The position numbers were made by a program, and so were the translations under genes. The notes under the pieces were generated by a model. That model was not told the origin of the DNA, did not search any database, and saw only the letters and a program-made list of their open reading frames with translations. A DNA stretch of 64,000 bases from Pempheris klunzingeri (taxonomy: Eukaryota; Chordata; Actinopteri; Acropomatiformes; Pempheridae): assembly GCF_042242105.1 (NCBI RefSeq), contig NC_092014.1, positions 10,167,374-10,231,373 on the forward strand, in the 5' to 3' direction. The first letter of the stretch is position 1. Each line of letters opens with the position of its first letter. This document shows positions 48,583-63,107 of this stretch, piece by piece.

Positions 48583-49539
48583 TACTGTGGTGCTGAAACA
48601 ATGATTCATCTGGGTGTTTATGATCACTTTAGTTGAGAATTGGGTGATTCAGTGCCAAGCAAACACATACATTTTAGAACCAGATGAGACTGTGGGACAT
48701 GAAGAAAGAAACTCTACTAAATATGGAACATCCACAATTTTTAATCAAAAAATACCCTTTATCTGTAAGCACTTTCAGCCTACATATGTCAAAGTCTTAT
48801 TTCTGTACTTTAAGCTTCTGCTTACTTACAAGTTTTGTAAACTTTGCCTCGCTTTACTCTGACGCAGCGTTTTTTCATCCTCTGTAGGGATTACCCCCAG
48901 TTGATCTTCATTTTTTTGGAATTTGTGCAACTGGATCAAGCAATTTGAATGTGAGAGAGATTTGACTTATTCAACGGAAGTTTACAAAACATTCAAATTC
49001 AAAGATGAATTATTTGAATGGTGCTTTAAGTGAAGTTAATTAATTTCTATAGTCTCTTACCACAAACAAGTTTCAAAAAGCATTGCAAAGACAGAAAAGA
49101 TTGACCACACTCCACATCACAGTGACTTAGAGTATTGTTGTTATAATTGCATGAAATTATTAATTTGATTATTAAGCCTGGAATCACATATATTAATCTC
49201 ATTTCAAAGCAGTGGTTAAATTAGGCAAATGTGGGTCATTGATTGTTCTGGTGCTTGGCCTTTATTCTAACAGTGATTATTTTAATGCACGTTAATGACC
49301 GTTCAACGAAACTATGTGCAAGGCTACACGTAATTTACATTATGCTCATCTAGACCTGGGCTGCTCTGTGTGTCTCATCTGACTATTTGTGTGTAAATTA
49401 GAATTTAGGTTTATGTGAAGAGTGAAGCTCAATCATTAAAAACGTTTGTTTTTATTTTCCTCCTGTAGGAAATTGCACAAAGTGACTGGTATTGTGCATC
49501 TGTTTCCATCTTTGGATTACGACAATATTTAAAGACTGA

Positions 49540-51765
<2,226 letters not shown>

Positions 51766-52481
51766 CACAGCACAGAGGTAGCCAATGTCAGACTCCTCCC
51801 TTTTCCTAGAGGTCAAAATGTTTGTCCTCCCCTCGTCATGATTGCAATGCCAAGTGAAACATTAACGGGACGGCGATCCCTGTAAGTAAGTATACTGGAG
51901 TGTTGTAGCATAAAGAGTCAAACTATTTGTGATGTTTGTGATCAAAGAAGGTAGGAAATAGACATATAAAATGAACAACTCAAGAATTATTTTCTAGAAA
52001 TAGATATTATAAAAAGAGAGAAAAGAGTTTTTGAATATCAAAGGCAATAATAGTGAAACGCATGTATATTAGTTACAATGGCAGTTGTATGACCTAAAAT
52101 GAAGTCCAAACCATGACAGTGGAAGGCGCTGATCATGGGATAGACGTATTACCCACTGTCAGAATATCTGTGCAAATATATTAAACCAACATCTCATTAC
52201 ATTTGGTGCATTTGGTATATGTTTTTGAGGTGTTTTGGGGCCCTATATTTATAAGATTGCTGTATTTTCTTTTCATGCACCTTTATTTTTAGTGTGTGAT
52301 CACGTTGTGCAAAAAGGGACTGTATGCATACGAGCGCTGTTTTATCTCTGTTCTTCTTTGGTTTTCTATTAAAACAACAACAAAAAACTAAACCTAGCTT
52401 TACATATTCTTCATTTCTGAGCTGTTGGTATTTTATTTCATGGCAAAAAGGTTTGACACTTACTGAAAGGAAAGGTCATAA

Positions 52482-52487
52482 AATAAA
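52482..52487 (+). terminator. Poly(A) signal candidate for gprin3
   Basis: AATAAA about 0.7 kb after the stop; an earlier ATTAAA occurs near 52369. Confidence 0.45.
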
Positions 52488-52499
52488 AGTCATAAAAAG

Positions 52500-53379
52500 A
52501 TAAATCCGGCACATCGGTAACTCAAGAGGATGGAGTGTTTGTGTGTGTGTGCCTGTCTAAGCCTGGCGCACATGTCAGGGGATGTGGGAGCAGCAGGCGA
52601 CATCAGCGCAGTCCACAGGAGATGTAAGGCAGTGACAGACTGCAGCTGAGAGTAAAGGTACAGTAGGCTGTAGACTGAGCTGGATAGATTAGTGTCAAGG
52701 TTAATGAGGCAGTTTCTGATCTCTAACGAGGTCATGAAGTTTGGTCACAGATAACTATTTCCTTGATTTTCCTTTCCTTGATTGACGGGGAAATCAACAC
52801 CCAAAGTGTGCAGGTGAGCCTAGACAGAAAGATTGTATAATCAATGGATGCTTTTTACATGAGTCCACTAGATATCATCGCTTCATTTTGTGTGAAGATC
52901 TTCGAGTACAGGGTTGTGTCAGCCAGAGAGAAGAAGCGGGGAAAAAAATTTTCATTTGGCATGACCCAGGAGCTGTCATGCATATCTGTGAAACAGTTTT
53001 ATAGGACAGGGAAGGACAGGAGAGACCCAATGTTGAGGATATTTCCAAGAACAAGATGTACGGTTTTGGGCATTGCCCAGTGCTGAGATGGTGGTGGGAT
53101 TTTTAAAAAATGGCACCACAAAGTAAGACGGCTGCTGAGCCACAAATGCACAGTTTTTCAGTTCGTGAAGAGCCTGCACACCCACACAGATGTTTTCAAC
53201 ATTTCTTGTTAAAAATGGTTGATTTAAGTGTGAAACCTCAAGTCAGCTCAGACTAGATTCCATATCAACACTGGTGTTAAAATAGGGGCAATTTATGGTG
53301 TTTGGGCCGCAGACAGATCAGTGGAAAGATTATATACCTGGAAAATGTATGTGTGAAATAAAACTTCTTGCCATATGTC
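52500..53379. other. Intergenic, no gene seen
   Basis: Moderate-complexity non-coding DNA downstream of gprin3. Confidence 0.5.
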
Positions 53380-53715
53380 AACCCTCTTCAATTAGGTTTT
53401 TAGTCGATTAATCGATTAGTTGATAACAGAAAACAAATCAACCGTTATGATCATTGATTAAATGTTTAGACCGTTTTTGAAGCAACATTCCAAACATTTG
53501 ATTGTTCCAGCCTCTCCTTGTCTTGAATTTTTTGTGGTTTTGGACTGCTGCTTGGGTAATACGAGACATATGATGACATCAACTCAGGAAATCAAGATGG
53601 GTATTTATTTTTTTTACTTATCTGATTCAAATGATTAATCGATTAATCAAAAAGGGGGAGGTCAATAGATTAATCAAAAATGAAAAGAATAATTGTTGTC
53701 TGCAGCCCTAGACTC
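53380..53715. repeat. Teleost 'cgattaatcg' palindromic repeat, copy 3
   Basis: Best preserved copy. It opens 'ttagtcgattaatcgattagttgataac' in outline and closes 'gattaatcaaaaatgaaaagaataattgttgtctgcagccct'. The two arms are related as an inverted repeat. Confidence 0.75.
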
Positions 53716-56700
53716 AGCATCTAGTGCCACATGCATGCAATTCAATAGAATCTCTGTGTGAGGTCGTCTGCTCGTTTACTTTAATTAGAGTTTCCAGGTT
53801 AATTGTAGATATCCTCTGAGTTCTGCTTTATAATGCTTCTATCACGTGATTTCCAGCCTTGATCATTCACTGTACTAACTTGATAATGACATTTTAATAT
53901 AATAACTTTTTTCTCCAAAAGGTTTTCTTTAACTTAGACGCTTCATACATAGAGGAATATTTCTAGTAAACCATTTTTGATGGCGAGCGCTTTCCTTCAA
54001 TGTGAATTTGCCGTGCTGACTGGCTGATTTCAGGCGACTGCTGTTATTGTCTTAACAAGCGTGTCACTTCCTGTTAAAGTCAGGATGTGATGGGAAGGGG
54101 AAAAAAGTTCTCTATACTCGTAGTCTGTCCACTGTGAAATGTCACAAGCTGTAAAGAAGAATGCAGACTGAAGACCTAATCCTAATTCCTTTTTTTTTTA
54201 TCCACGGGGATCAGAGGACAGAGCTAGTTGCACTAATATCTGCCTCATCCTACCTGCTAAGATTTGTGTAAGAACAAGAGCTTGTGAATGTCTCTGAAAG
54301 TGACCCTATTTACACACATACTCTCTTTTTAATTTAAGATAATTCATATACTACAGTGGTGGTGCAAGGGTGCTAAACTGATGTCACTAATCTGTACAGT
54401 CATATTAAACACCAAAATTTAGCTTCAGGTTCAGATTTGCGTGTGTCTCTCTCCTCCTATTCCAGTTTAGGGCAGTTTCTCCTTTACACTTTACTGGCTG
54501 CATCCCCGGTCACCAGCCTCAAGTCTGATTCTCCTACCCTAGCTCTAATTAGCTGTGTTTCAATTTTTAATAACCCCTCTACCCACTGTGTCGTTATGCC
54601 TGGTTCCCATTTGGAAGTGCAGATTAGGCTCGGCCACAGGCGGCGGTTAGCACAGAGGGAGATTTATTCCATTGAAAAGGAACATGGAGAGGAATTTCAA
54701 GGGCACATAGACACTTCCTACTATAGTTACCTGAGATCAGCATTTAACTTGCTTTCAATATTCAGCTCGCTGGCTGTGTGCTCCATGCCCTCCATGGTAT
54801 TCTAATTAACACATGTCTTGGCCACATAACTGCACTCTATGTTCTGATATGGGAAAAGATACCCAGAAGTGGAACCAACTGTGGTGTATAAGACACAAAT
54901 TGTAAGTCATACAGACATACCTATACAATCAACCGTCAAAAAATTAAAGGAAAAGACTGATGTTATTCTACATCTTTTTTAATGTCCACAAATGAACCAA
55001 TGAACGTCATTTTCTTAAAGTTTCAACCAGCAGCTGGTTAGCTTTGCGTAGGAAGAACAGTTGGTCTGGATCTGTTCAAAAGCTCTCACCAACACCTCTA
55101 AAGCTCACTAATTAACACATCATATCATTTGTTTAAGCAGTCAAGCACAGTAGTTCCTATGTATCTTTAAAAATGAGTTGCAAATAGATAGTTTAATTTT
55201 TTTAAAAGGCTCAGCAATGTCCTAAAACAGCAGGGCACTGTAGTTCTCAGGGAACGTTAAAATGTAAAATCAAATGTAAAATATATATATATGTATATAC
55301 TGTATTGTAGAACATCACTTAACTAAACTCATAACAATGTGCTGTTTAACACGTTGATGATTAAATTCACATCTTTGAAACATGACAGTGGCAGTTCAGC
55401 ACTAATACCCAGCTTGAGAGCAATATAATAATCTCTCAAGTGCTACCACTTAACAAGGAAACTCCCAGGTTGTGTCAGAGGCTTAAATTAAAGACTGATT
55501 GTCCACAAGAGGAAGCAGAAGCCCCCCGTTACAGCCCAAGGGCCTCCTGTGTCTCACGCTGAGATGTTGAAACTAATAGTGCTGGCACTCTCTGGGCAAG
55601 CAGACGGGCTGCAGGAAAACAGAAGGAGTAGATACATTTAACAGGTATCTTAGTGTGCTGGGAAATATTTACAGGATTTTTCTATATGTTTTTGCAAGAT
55701 CGTTGTCAGATTTCATTTAATTTGCTAAAAAATTACATGATTGTGAAATGAATCTGTGCATTATTTGACCTGCAAATCCTAATGATTGCAAAATGTATGA
55801 GAGGGCCTATTTATCTACAGCCGCATAATCTTTAATAATCTAAAAGTCGTAATCTTTGAGGGTACTTTTAAATAACAAATTAGGTATCTTTGTGAGGGAA
55901 AAGATTGGACGCTATCTTGCCCTGACTTAGAACTATTTGGATGTCACTGCAGATGTGTTTTATTTTTTTAATCTGAAAGTGTAAACACTGACCATGTGTA
56001 GTAATGCGTCAGTAATAGCATCCTTGGATTCTGAGGGGAATTCAGGGCAGCAGCAACGTTTTTGAGCTATAATTGAAGTCACAGATAAGTTGCTGTCCTG
56101 GTATTGGGATTCGAGATCTGCTTGCAGTGACCCAGTTAGCTCCCTAAACACATTACCTTCTTCGGCTCGTATAGACGCCCTTATGGAAGCCCTGCAGATG
56201 CTACAGCACTTGGAATGGAGCCATTACAATTATCTAGACCATTATCAGGATGAATTCTACCCACTCACTGATTATTTGTGCTATATTAGACACACTTTTA
56301 TCATGGGAATGAGTGTTAATTACTATTTACAGATCATATTTTGAGATTGCGGAGTGGGTAATTAGGGGTGGCTGGTAATCATAGTGTCGCCATTTAATTC
56401 CACATAACCCAAGCTTCAAAACTGCTCTGGAGATTTAACTGCTGACTAGTGCAATCTTTCCATTTTGAACTATTTCTGTGCCATTTTCACAATCATTTTT
56501 CATTTTCTGTTCATCGCTGTGCCTTCCCTTTCAACTCCAGCTCCCTTTTTTCTCTCCAAGCCTCGGTTTCCCTCCGTCCCAGGCGCTCCTTTCTCTCTTT
56601 GAGGGTGAAATCATAATGAAGCATCCTAAGCCAGTAACAGTGAGGTGATTAAAGCTTAATCTGGCCTCCACTCTGCAGACTATTTCCCATAAAATGGTCT

Positions 56701-57964
56701 GCTACTGCTCCTCTGCCTTATTTATCCTCCTCGTATTGTATTAGCAAGATAGCTGGAAGTGAGACTCATCCTCCTGATGGCCGCTCATTCCCAGTGGAGT
56801 ATGTGGCCTACATTTGTTTGTGGTGCAGCGCTGGGTTGTGTGAGTGTGTTCCTTTATCAAACAGAGTACCCCTTTTTCTTCCTCAAACATTTACTGATTT
56901 GGCGTTCTATTTATCTGTCTGTCTGTGTTTCCTTTCTCTCTCTTTTCTCATCCATACATGCATGTATCCAGCATTTTAGAGCTCATCATTGATTGCTCAC
57001 CATTCAGCTCACAAGCGTACGCCCTCATAACCTTTGTAACAGAGCATACATGTGCAAAGATGCACGTTTGAAAAAAGGCATGTACACACACTTACACACA
57101 CATACACACATATATACACAAAGGTCACCTTCCCTGGCTTCATTAGAGACTGCTTTATTATGGCCGACAGATGTGCCCATAAATCATAGGTCCCCTGGTG
57201 GAGCGAGAAGATCCAAAACAAACTGATAAAGGGTAGGGGAGAGGGAGAGATATGTAGATGGAAAGAAAGACAAACAGACTGACAGAAAGAACATACTGTA
57301 CACAAACACATCAATACACTGTAGCTATTAACAATGTCCTGAACAATAGGTTTCTGCCAGTGAGCCAAAACCATCACATTGCCTCAACAATGATTTTTTT
57401 CCCGTTGTCTTCGGGGTCTCTGTGGAAAGATAAGCAGCTTTTGTTACATCACTATCTTTTGTCAAAGAGAGAAAATAGAAGGAAAGTCCTTATCATGGGA
57501 GGAGAATGAAGCATTGAAGGGAACAGATAGATGCTTCAGATTCTAAAATACCCAAAGTGAGTCCAGGAGATGATTATGACACAACCCAATTGAGCGCCTT
57601 TGTATGGAGATTCAGAGACGAAGATCCTCCCTGTGAAACTCATTACCACTGACGTCTGAGCTTTTGTTACAACACGGCCCGTGTCACTCTGCATTGTCCA
57701 CAACATTGTGAAGGAAGCGAATCCTCTTTTTTTTTTTACTTGAATAGACAAAGAAATTTACCCAAGTCTGTGAAAGAAACACTTCAGATAGATGTTACAG
57801 TAATGATTTAGAATAGTTTCCATTATTGAGTTTGCAAAGCGAGGACAGAGTCTTGATCCAGTAAAATGTTTAAACAAAGTTACTATCTTTTAATCCATGC
57901 TACCACGTATACCCAATTTCTATTGATTATTGATTATCCTCTAGGCTGTAGTCAGGGTTTCAGT
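53716..57964. other. Intergenic region with candidate conserved elements
   Basis: No gene supported. Several high-complexity blocks without repeat character stand out: about 54420-54830, 55960-56460, 56600-56770 and 57120-57205. They carry TAATTA, CCATAAA and similar homeodomain-like words. They are candidates for conserved regulatory elements of gprin3 or the downstream gene; this is inference. Confidence 0.3.
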
Positions 57965-58215
57965 TTTCTCTGAAATGTTTGACGAGTCCACCACTTCGGT
58001 CCAGACTGAAATATCTCAACAATTATTGGATGGAGTGCTGAGAAATGTGATTTTCAAGGTCCCTCAAGGATACATTCTGACAACAAATAGACAACAAATA
58101 TAAAGTTAGCAACTAGCTAGTGAACAGCTTAACTTCAAAAGTGACAGGTTAACGTTATGTTCATAACATTTTTACTCCACTCTACTTGGTTTGCAACCAG
58201 GACCCTTCAGATCTT
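57965..58215 (+). repeat. Teleost repeat with 'ccagactgaaatatctcaacaa', copy 1
   Basis: Shares 'ccagactgaaatatctcaacaattattggatgga' in outline and the following 'ggtccctcaaggatacattctgaca' with the copy at 61880-62090. Commonly dispersed in fish genomes. Confidence 0.65.
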
Positions 58216-59337
58216 CCAGCAACAATGAGTCTTGTTTCAAAGAGCAGGACTAAAACTGAGGCCTGAGGATCTTAGAGCAGCTAAATGTGTTGATATCATA
58301 GCCTGACTTTTCATTAGTATGTTTTATGTCTATCATTTATCATTGGTTTTATTGTATTCAGGGGTAAATACAATAAAACCAATGATTAAATGATCTCTTT
58401 ATCATCACTCTTTGTAGTTGTCTTTAATCTAATCTACTATTTGATTATCTAAGATTATACTATTGCTTTATTCCATTTTTCAGATTGTCAGATTGTTTTA
58501 CTGTATACATTTGTACCATCATATTATCTATAATCTGTAAAGCACTTTGAATTGCGCTATTGTGCTTGTTAACCTGTCTTTTTAAACCTTCTCCATTGTG
58601 ACAGACTGTCCAGGTTAAATTTGTGGCTGAGGAAATTCTGAAATATTTATTAATTCGTCGTTTTCTTGGCCAAAAATAGTCTAATTCAGCTGATAAAATT
58701 CCCACCATCTGTCAGTTTTGAACTGAAAATGTTTCTTCGCAAAAGAATAAAAACACTGAGGACATAAAGTCAGCTTCCTCAAGAGTTAACTATGGCCCTC
58801 ACCAGAGGTCAAGGCTTTCTGATGATTTAAATCTGTTGACTATCTATTAATTTCATGCTGAATGTGGTTTATTAAAGAGCCATAAATACACAAATAAAAC
58901 ATTCACTCATCAGTTTTTAAGATAATGAATTTGCTGCAGCGCCTAGAACAGAAGACACAGCACTAAATTTCCAACCTGCAGTGTGATTAAAAGCCTAATT
59001 GAAAAGGCCTGTAAAGTTCTTGACGGTCGCATAATTTTACAGTCCACCTTATTTCCTCAGCACCATGGCTTGCTGGCTTGCAACAACAAAGACACACATC
59101 ATCACCTAAACTGTTCTTTGACACTGAAAGGTTAGACTCAAATAAGTGGGTGTGTGAATTGAATATGATTATGTTAATAGAGGGATTTTGTGACATATTT
59201 ATGAAAAATAGTCACGTTTAACATGTAAACCAGCTTCTCTGTGCCACAGGTGAGAGGTTTACCTTTTACCTTCTATTCCAATCAGCTCCCTTAAAACATA
59301 TGATGATGATGATTGGCAGTATCAAGAGTCATAACTT
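58216..59337. other. Intergenic, no gene seen
   Basis: AT-rich. A block near 58860-59060 with 'attaaaagcctaattgaaaaggcc' has conserved-element character but no firm support. Confidence 0.4.
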
Positions 59338-60418
59338 CACTGTAAAACATCACAGCCCCTTTTAGTTATGTCAATTTACATTTTGTCTTGATCTCAAAGT
59401 GCTCTGATAAGTTTTAGATTTTGAACTCAGCTATTCTAGTTTTTGTAGGTTAAATTTACATTTATTCATTGTCTTGACTAATTGAACATTTTGTCAAATT
59501 GACTGAACTTGCTTTATCAAGTTATCAGTTGAAAAAACAAAGGGGAGGATTCTGTTAATGATCCTGAGGCATCACTTTCATACTGTGGCATCGGCAGGGC
59601 AGCGCCGCAAGGACTTATGGGTAGGGTTAATGTGTTTTGGGGAGAACCATAAGTTAGGTGGCCATTGGGTTCAATAACATGCTGTGATTTGTTCTGTTAT
59701 GTGTGTTCAATAATAAATGATTTTCTGAAGCAATACTTGTTCTGATTGCCTAAGAGGTCAGCCACTTCTACTGCCTGTGACCCAGACAGTTGCTGCAATA
59801 TGATTCTGGTGCTGAACTTCCTATTGGAAATGGAGAGGTGATTAAAAACCAGCTGGCATCTTTATTTCTCTGCATGCAAACCATTTTACATGTTTCTAAT
59901 TCAGCAATACAGGAATGAGTTACTTGACATTGGAGAACTTGCTGGTCAAAATATTAAGGAAATTATACAGAAAGTCTTGGAGGAAAGCAACTGTTAATTG
60001 TGATTAATAAATCAAGCAAACTTGCACTAATGAGTCAATATAACTTATACATCAAAGTTGAAACACATTTAAAATTTAATCCTCTTAACTTGAAATGCAA
60101 GTTATATAAATGCTGAACTTGAAAGTGTGAGTTATAACAATATCAAAATGTGAGTTTGTTTGACTAGGTAAATGAGGTTTTCTTGCACTGATAATGTAAG
60201 GTTAGTTGTTGTTTTAACTCTGAGTCCAAAGTTAAATCAACTTAGACAACTTAAAAAACAATGTTGAGACAACTAGAACATTGTAGTCATATCAACTAGA
60301 TGGACTTTAATTCACGAGTTGAAACAAAGGTTGTCTTCAAGTTGAGTTAATTTGTGTTTTCAAGGCAGCAGGTGAACTTTCATTTGCAAGTTGAAATAAC
60401 ATGAAATGTCTTACAGTG
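59338..60418. mobile_element. Candidate non-autonomous DNA transposon (MITE)
   Basis: Left end CACTGTAAAACAT and right end complement CACTGTAAGACAT form terminal inverted repeats. Inside both arms are many short variants of 'aagttga/tcaactt'. Length is 1081 bp with no coding frame. The ends and the leucine-like subrepeats resemble common teleost non-autonomous elements. The target duplication was not clear, so the class is unresolved. Confidence 0.5.
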
Positions 60419-60592
60419 TTGTCATTATGATACTATGGGATTTATGGCTCATCCAGTACGACATGCGAAGGAGCTCAAGGTTCACCTGTGCTTTTAAAGT
60501 CCAGACATGAGTCTGGCTCTCCCTGTGTTGGTAATAAGCTGATGAATTGTTGGAAGTGGCTCAGTTTGGTGGATGTCCACTGTCATTAAGAA

Positions 60593-63107
60593 ATGGATGC
60601 GGAGCGGTGTGATCGCAGGTCCAAGGGTTTGAGCACCCTGGAGAAATGTCTGATATTTCTCTTCGTGACCATGACCGGTGTCTGCATTGGCCTTGTGGTC
60701 GTCTACTTCACTGAGAAAGCTGACTCTTCTACTCATACAGAAGGTGAGTGTGTATGCTATGTATCTGAGGTACAAAACTTTAACTTTAAACTCAGCCGAA
60801 CAATAATCCTCAACATCACAGTAATATAGCCAAAAGATTTGTATGGAAACACTGTAATGTTGAACATTTCACAAGAAGGAATAAAGTTTTTATTATCAGA
60901 GATTTCAGTCGTGTCTGTGTATCTGGACATGCTGTTCAGTGGCTGTGGGGAAATGCAACAAGACAAGACAGCCACAGTGAGGGATGTCAGTGGAAATTTT
61001 AAAGAGAGGTTCCTGAGGCCACTGCGTGACTGAGTTACACTGAAAGCAAGTTGTCAAATTGGACCTGCAGTCTCTTTTGATCGATGACAAATTTCACTGC
61101 TTTTAGCTGTCGAGTATTTTGGCTGCAGAAGACATTTTATCATAACTTCACCGGGTGGCAAATGACGGTCTCAAGATTCAAGAGTCAAGAGGTTTATTGT
61201 CATTCATGTGAAATTGTTTGAATGGGAGCTCCATTACAGGAAGATGTGTATAAAGAAAAGGTATATATCAGAATAAAATAAAGATATATAATATTTATAT
61301 AGAGAGCAAGTAACAAAAGCAATAAACTGTAGTAAAGATATGTGTGCATAAATATCCAATAAATAGAAAAGTATAACCGTCTAACATCAGATATAAGACA
61401 GAATGCAAATAATTAAGTTGCTTATGTAGTCAATGGAAAGGTGCAATACAAGCGTATAGCTCCCGGCAAGTCGCCCTCCTCCTAATCTTGGACTTATCAT
61501 TACTAATCTGCATTGAGACTTGGAGGTTGAACTTCAGACAGTGTAGGAAATTATACAAAAGGCACACAATCTTCTCTAGGGTTATTTTCTATCTTTCTTC
61601 TTTTTATAAATCTTTGAAATTGTATGAATAAAAACTATATACATACACATATACTGTATATTCTAATAAATCATATAACAGGTCTCTGTCTACCTGCCAG
61701 TGATTTAAACACTGAGTCAACGTAGACTAAATTCTTGGAGGTGCATATCATGTAAAATCAATGATAGCTAAATAAAAACTCGCGCTGAAGCGAAGTCATC
61801 CTTATCAAACTAATGCAGACCTGCAAAAATCAACACACAAAAAAAAAAATGTCACAAATGCTGACAAGATTTTAAAACGTTGGCTTTAGAGATGCTTGGC
61901 CCAGACTAAAATATCTCAACAATTATAGGATGGATCACTATTAACTTTTGTATAGACATTCATATTCCCCAGAGGATTAATCCTAGTGAATGCAGCAGTG
62001 ATTACATGACTTTTTCTCAAGCACCACCATCAGGTCAGTAACTCAAATTACCAGCAGCATGGCTGTAGACTCAGAGATGTCCTTTAATTAGAAATTTGAA
62101 ACAGGATATTTGGCTGGAAATCAATTGGGGAAATTCAACTTATCAGAGGAGAATTATTGATAATTTGATGTGATGTGTAAAAGACATATGTTAGGATTGT
62201 TCCCAGCTGTTGTGAAAACAATATTATGCAAATATCTTGGATAAATGAATACATTATTGGCATTGTCTCAGTTACTTATTTTCTTATCCTTCCATTCTCT
62301 TTCCTATTCCAAGGAAATTATAATACAGAGCCGAACTAACAACAAACAGACCTGCATCAGTACTACTGTACTACACAATACCTGTGGCCCTGCACAGTTC
62401 CAGTAATTTCATCGTAATAATGTATGTGCTATCACATCAAAGTGTTTACAGTAATACAATACACCAAGTAGTACCTGGTCCTCCTCCACTTCCCCTCCAT
62501 CTATTTCCAGTTTCATTTTGATTTAAGAAACCCATTTATTTCAGACTATTTATTCTGGTCTTCTTCAGTGTGAAATTGCTTTGTGAAAGCTGCCTTGTTT
62601 TCTTTGGAAATTGAAGCAGGTGAATTGTTAGAGTTTGCATGGGTAGAGTATGAGGACTAAAGTGGAGAAATTAATATCAGCTCAACCAATTTGCTTTTAA
62701 CGTTACAAGTCATCAGAGTCTTCTGCGCACCTATGTGACAAGTGTGAGCTGGTGTTACCGTGTAATACAGCAGCAAGGTTGATTCTCCTGACACTGTTGT
62801 AACCTACAAATAGTTGATAAGCTTGGGAGAGGGTAATGGACAAGGCTTCGTTTCTCTAGAGGCAGCAGCATTAGTTTGTCCATGCAGGCTAGAGGCTGGT
62901 TTTACTGTATAATAGAGTTTATGTGTCTCTACTTAACAACTACATAACACAGTAATCCTTTCTCACACATTTCCAGGGCTGGACTCAGGGTGTGGTGGTC
63001 CTCAGGACCTATCTGGAGAGTCAGGCACCTTCACCAGCTGGAACTATCCCAGCAGCTACGACAATGGCAAGAGCTGCGTCTGGCACATCACTGTGGACCC
63101 TGACAAG
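60593..63107 (+). CDS. Type II membrane protein with CUB domain, 5' part only
   Basis: Two coding exons, 60593-60743 and 62977-63107, join in phase (donor AGAAG|GTGAGT, acceptor ttccag). The second exon ends at AAG|GTGACA, phase 0. Residues 1-18 are a short charged cytoplasmic tail (MDAERCDRRSKG). Residues 20-41 are a hydrophobic signal anchor (LIFLFVTMTGVCIGLVVVYF). From about residue 55 a CUB domain begins (CGGPQDLSGESGTFTSWNYP, then C-W-H-I-T-V). The N-terminus has the look of type II ectoenzymes such as M1/M13 metallopeptidases and transmembrane serine proteases, several of which carry CUB domains. I cannot name the gene. No further exon is recognisable before 64000, so the gene runs off the right edge. 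Confidence 0.8.
61180..61480 (-). repeat. L2-like LINE 3' fragment
   Basis: Opens 'tcaagagtcaagaggtttattgtcattcatgtgaa' and continues to 'gtcaatggaaaggtgcaatac' in outline. These are antisense hallmarks of L2-type 3' ends in fishes. It lies in intron 1 of the CUB gene. Confidence 0.6.
61880..62090 (+). repeat. Teleost repeat with 'ccagactaaaatatctcaacaa', copy 2
   Basis: Second copy of the family at 57965-58215, with the added 'catattccccagaggatta' and 'accaccatcaggtcagta' blocks typical of this repeat. Confidence 0.7.

Noticed and set aside
54437-54805. 122-codon open frame with a hydrophobic start
   Set aside because: The frame starts at TTG and has no family resemblance; the block looks more like non-coding conserved DNA.
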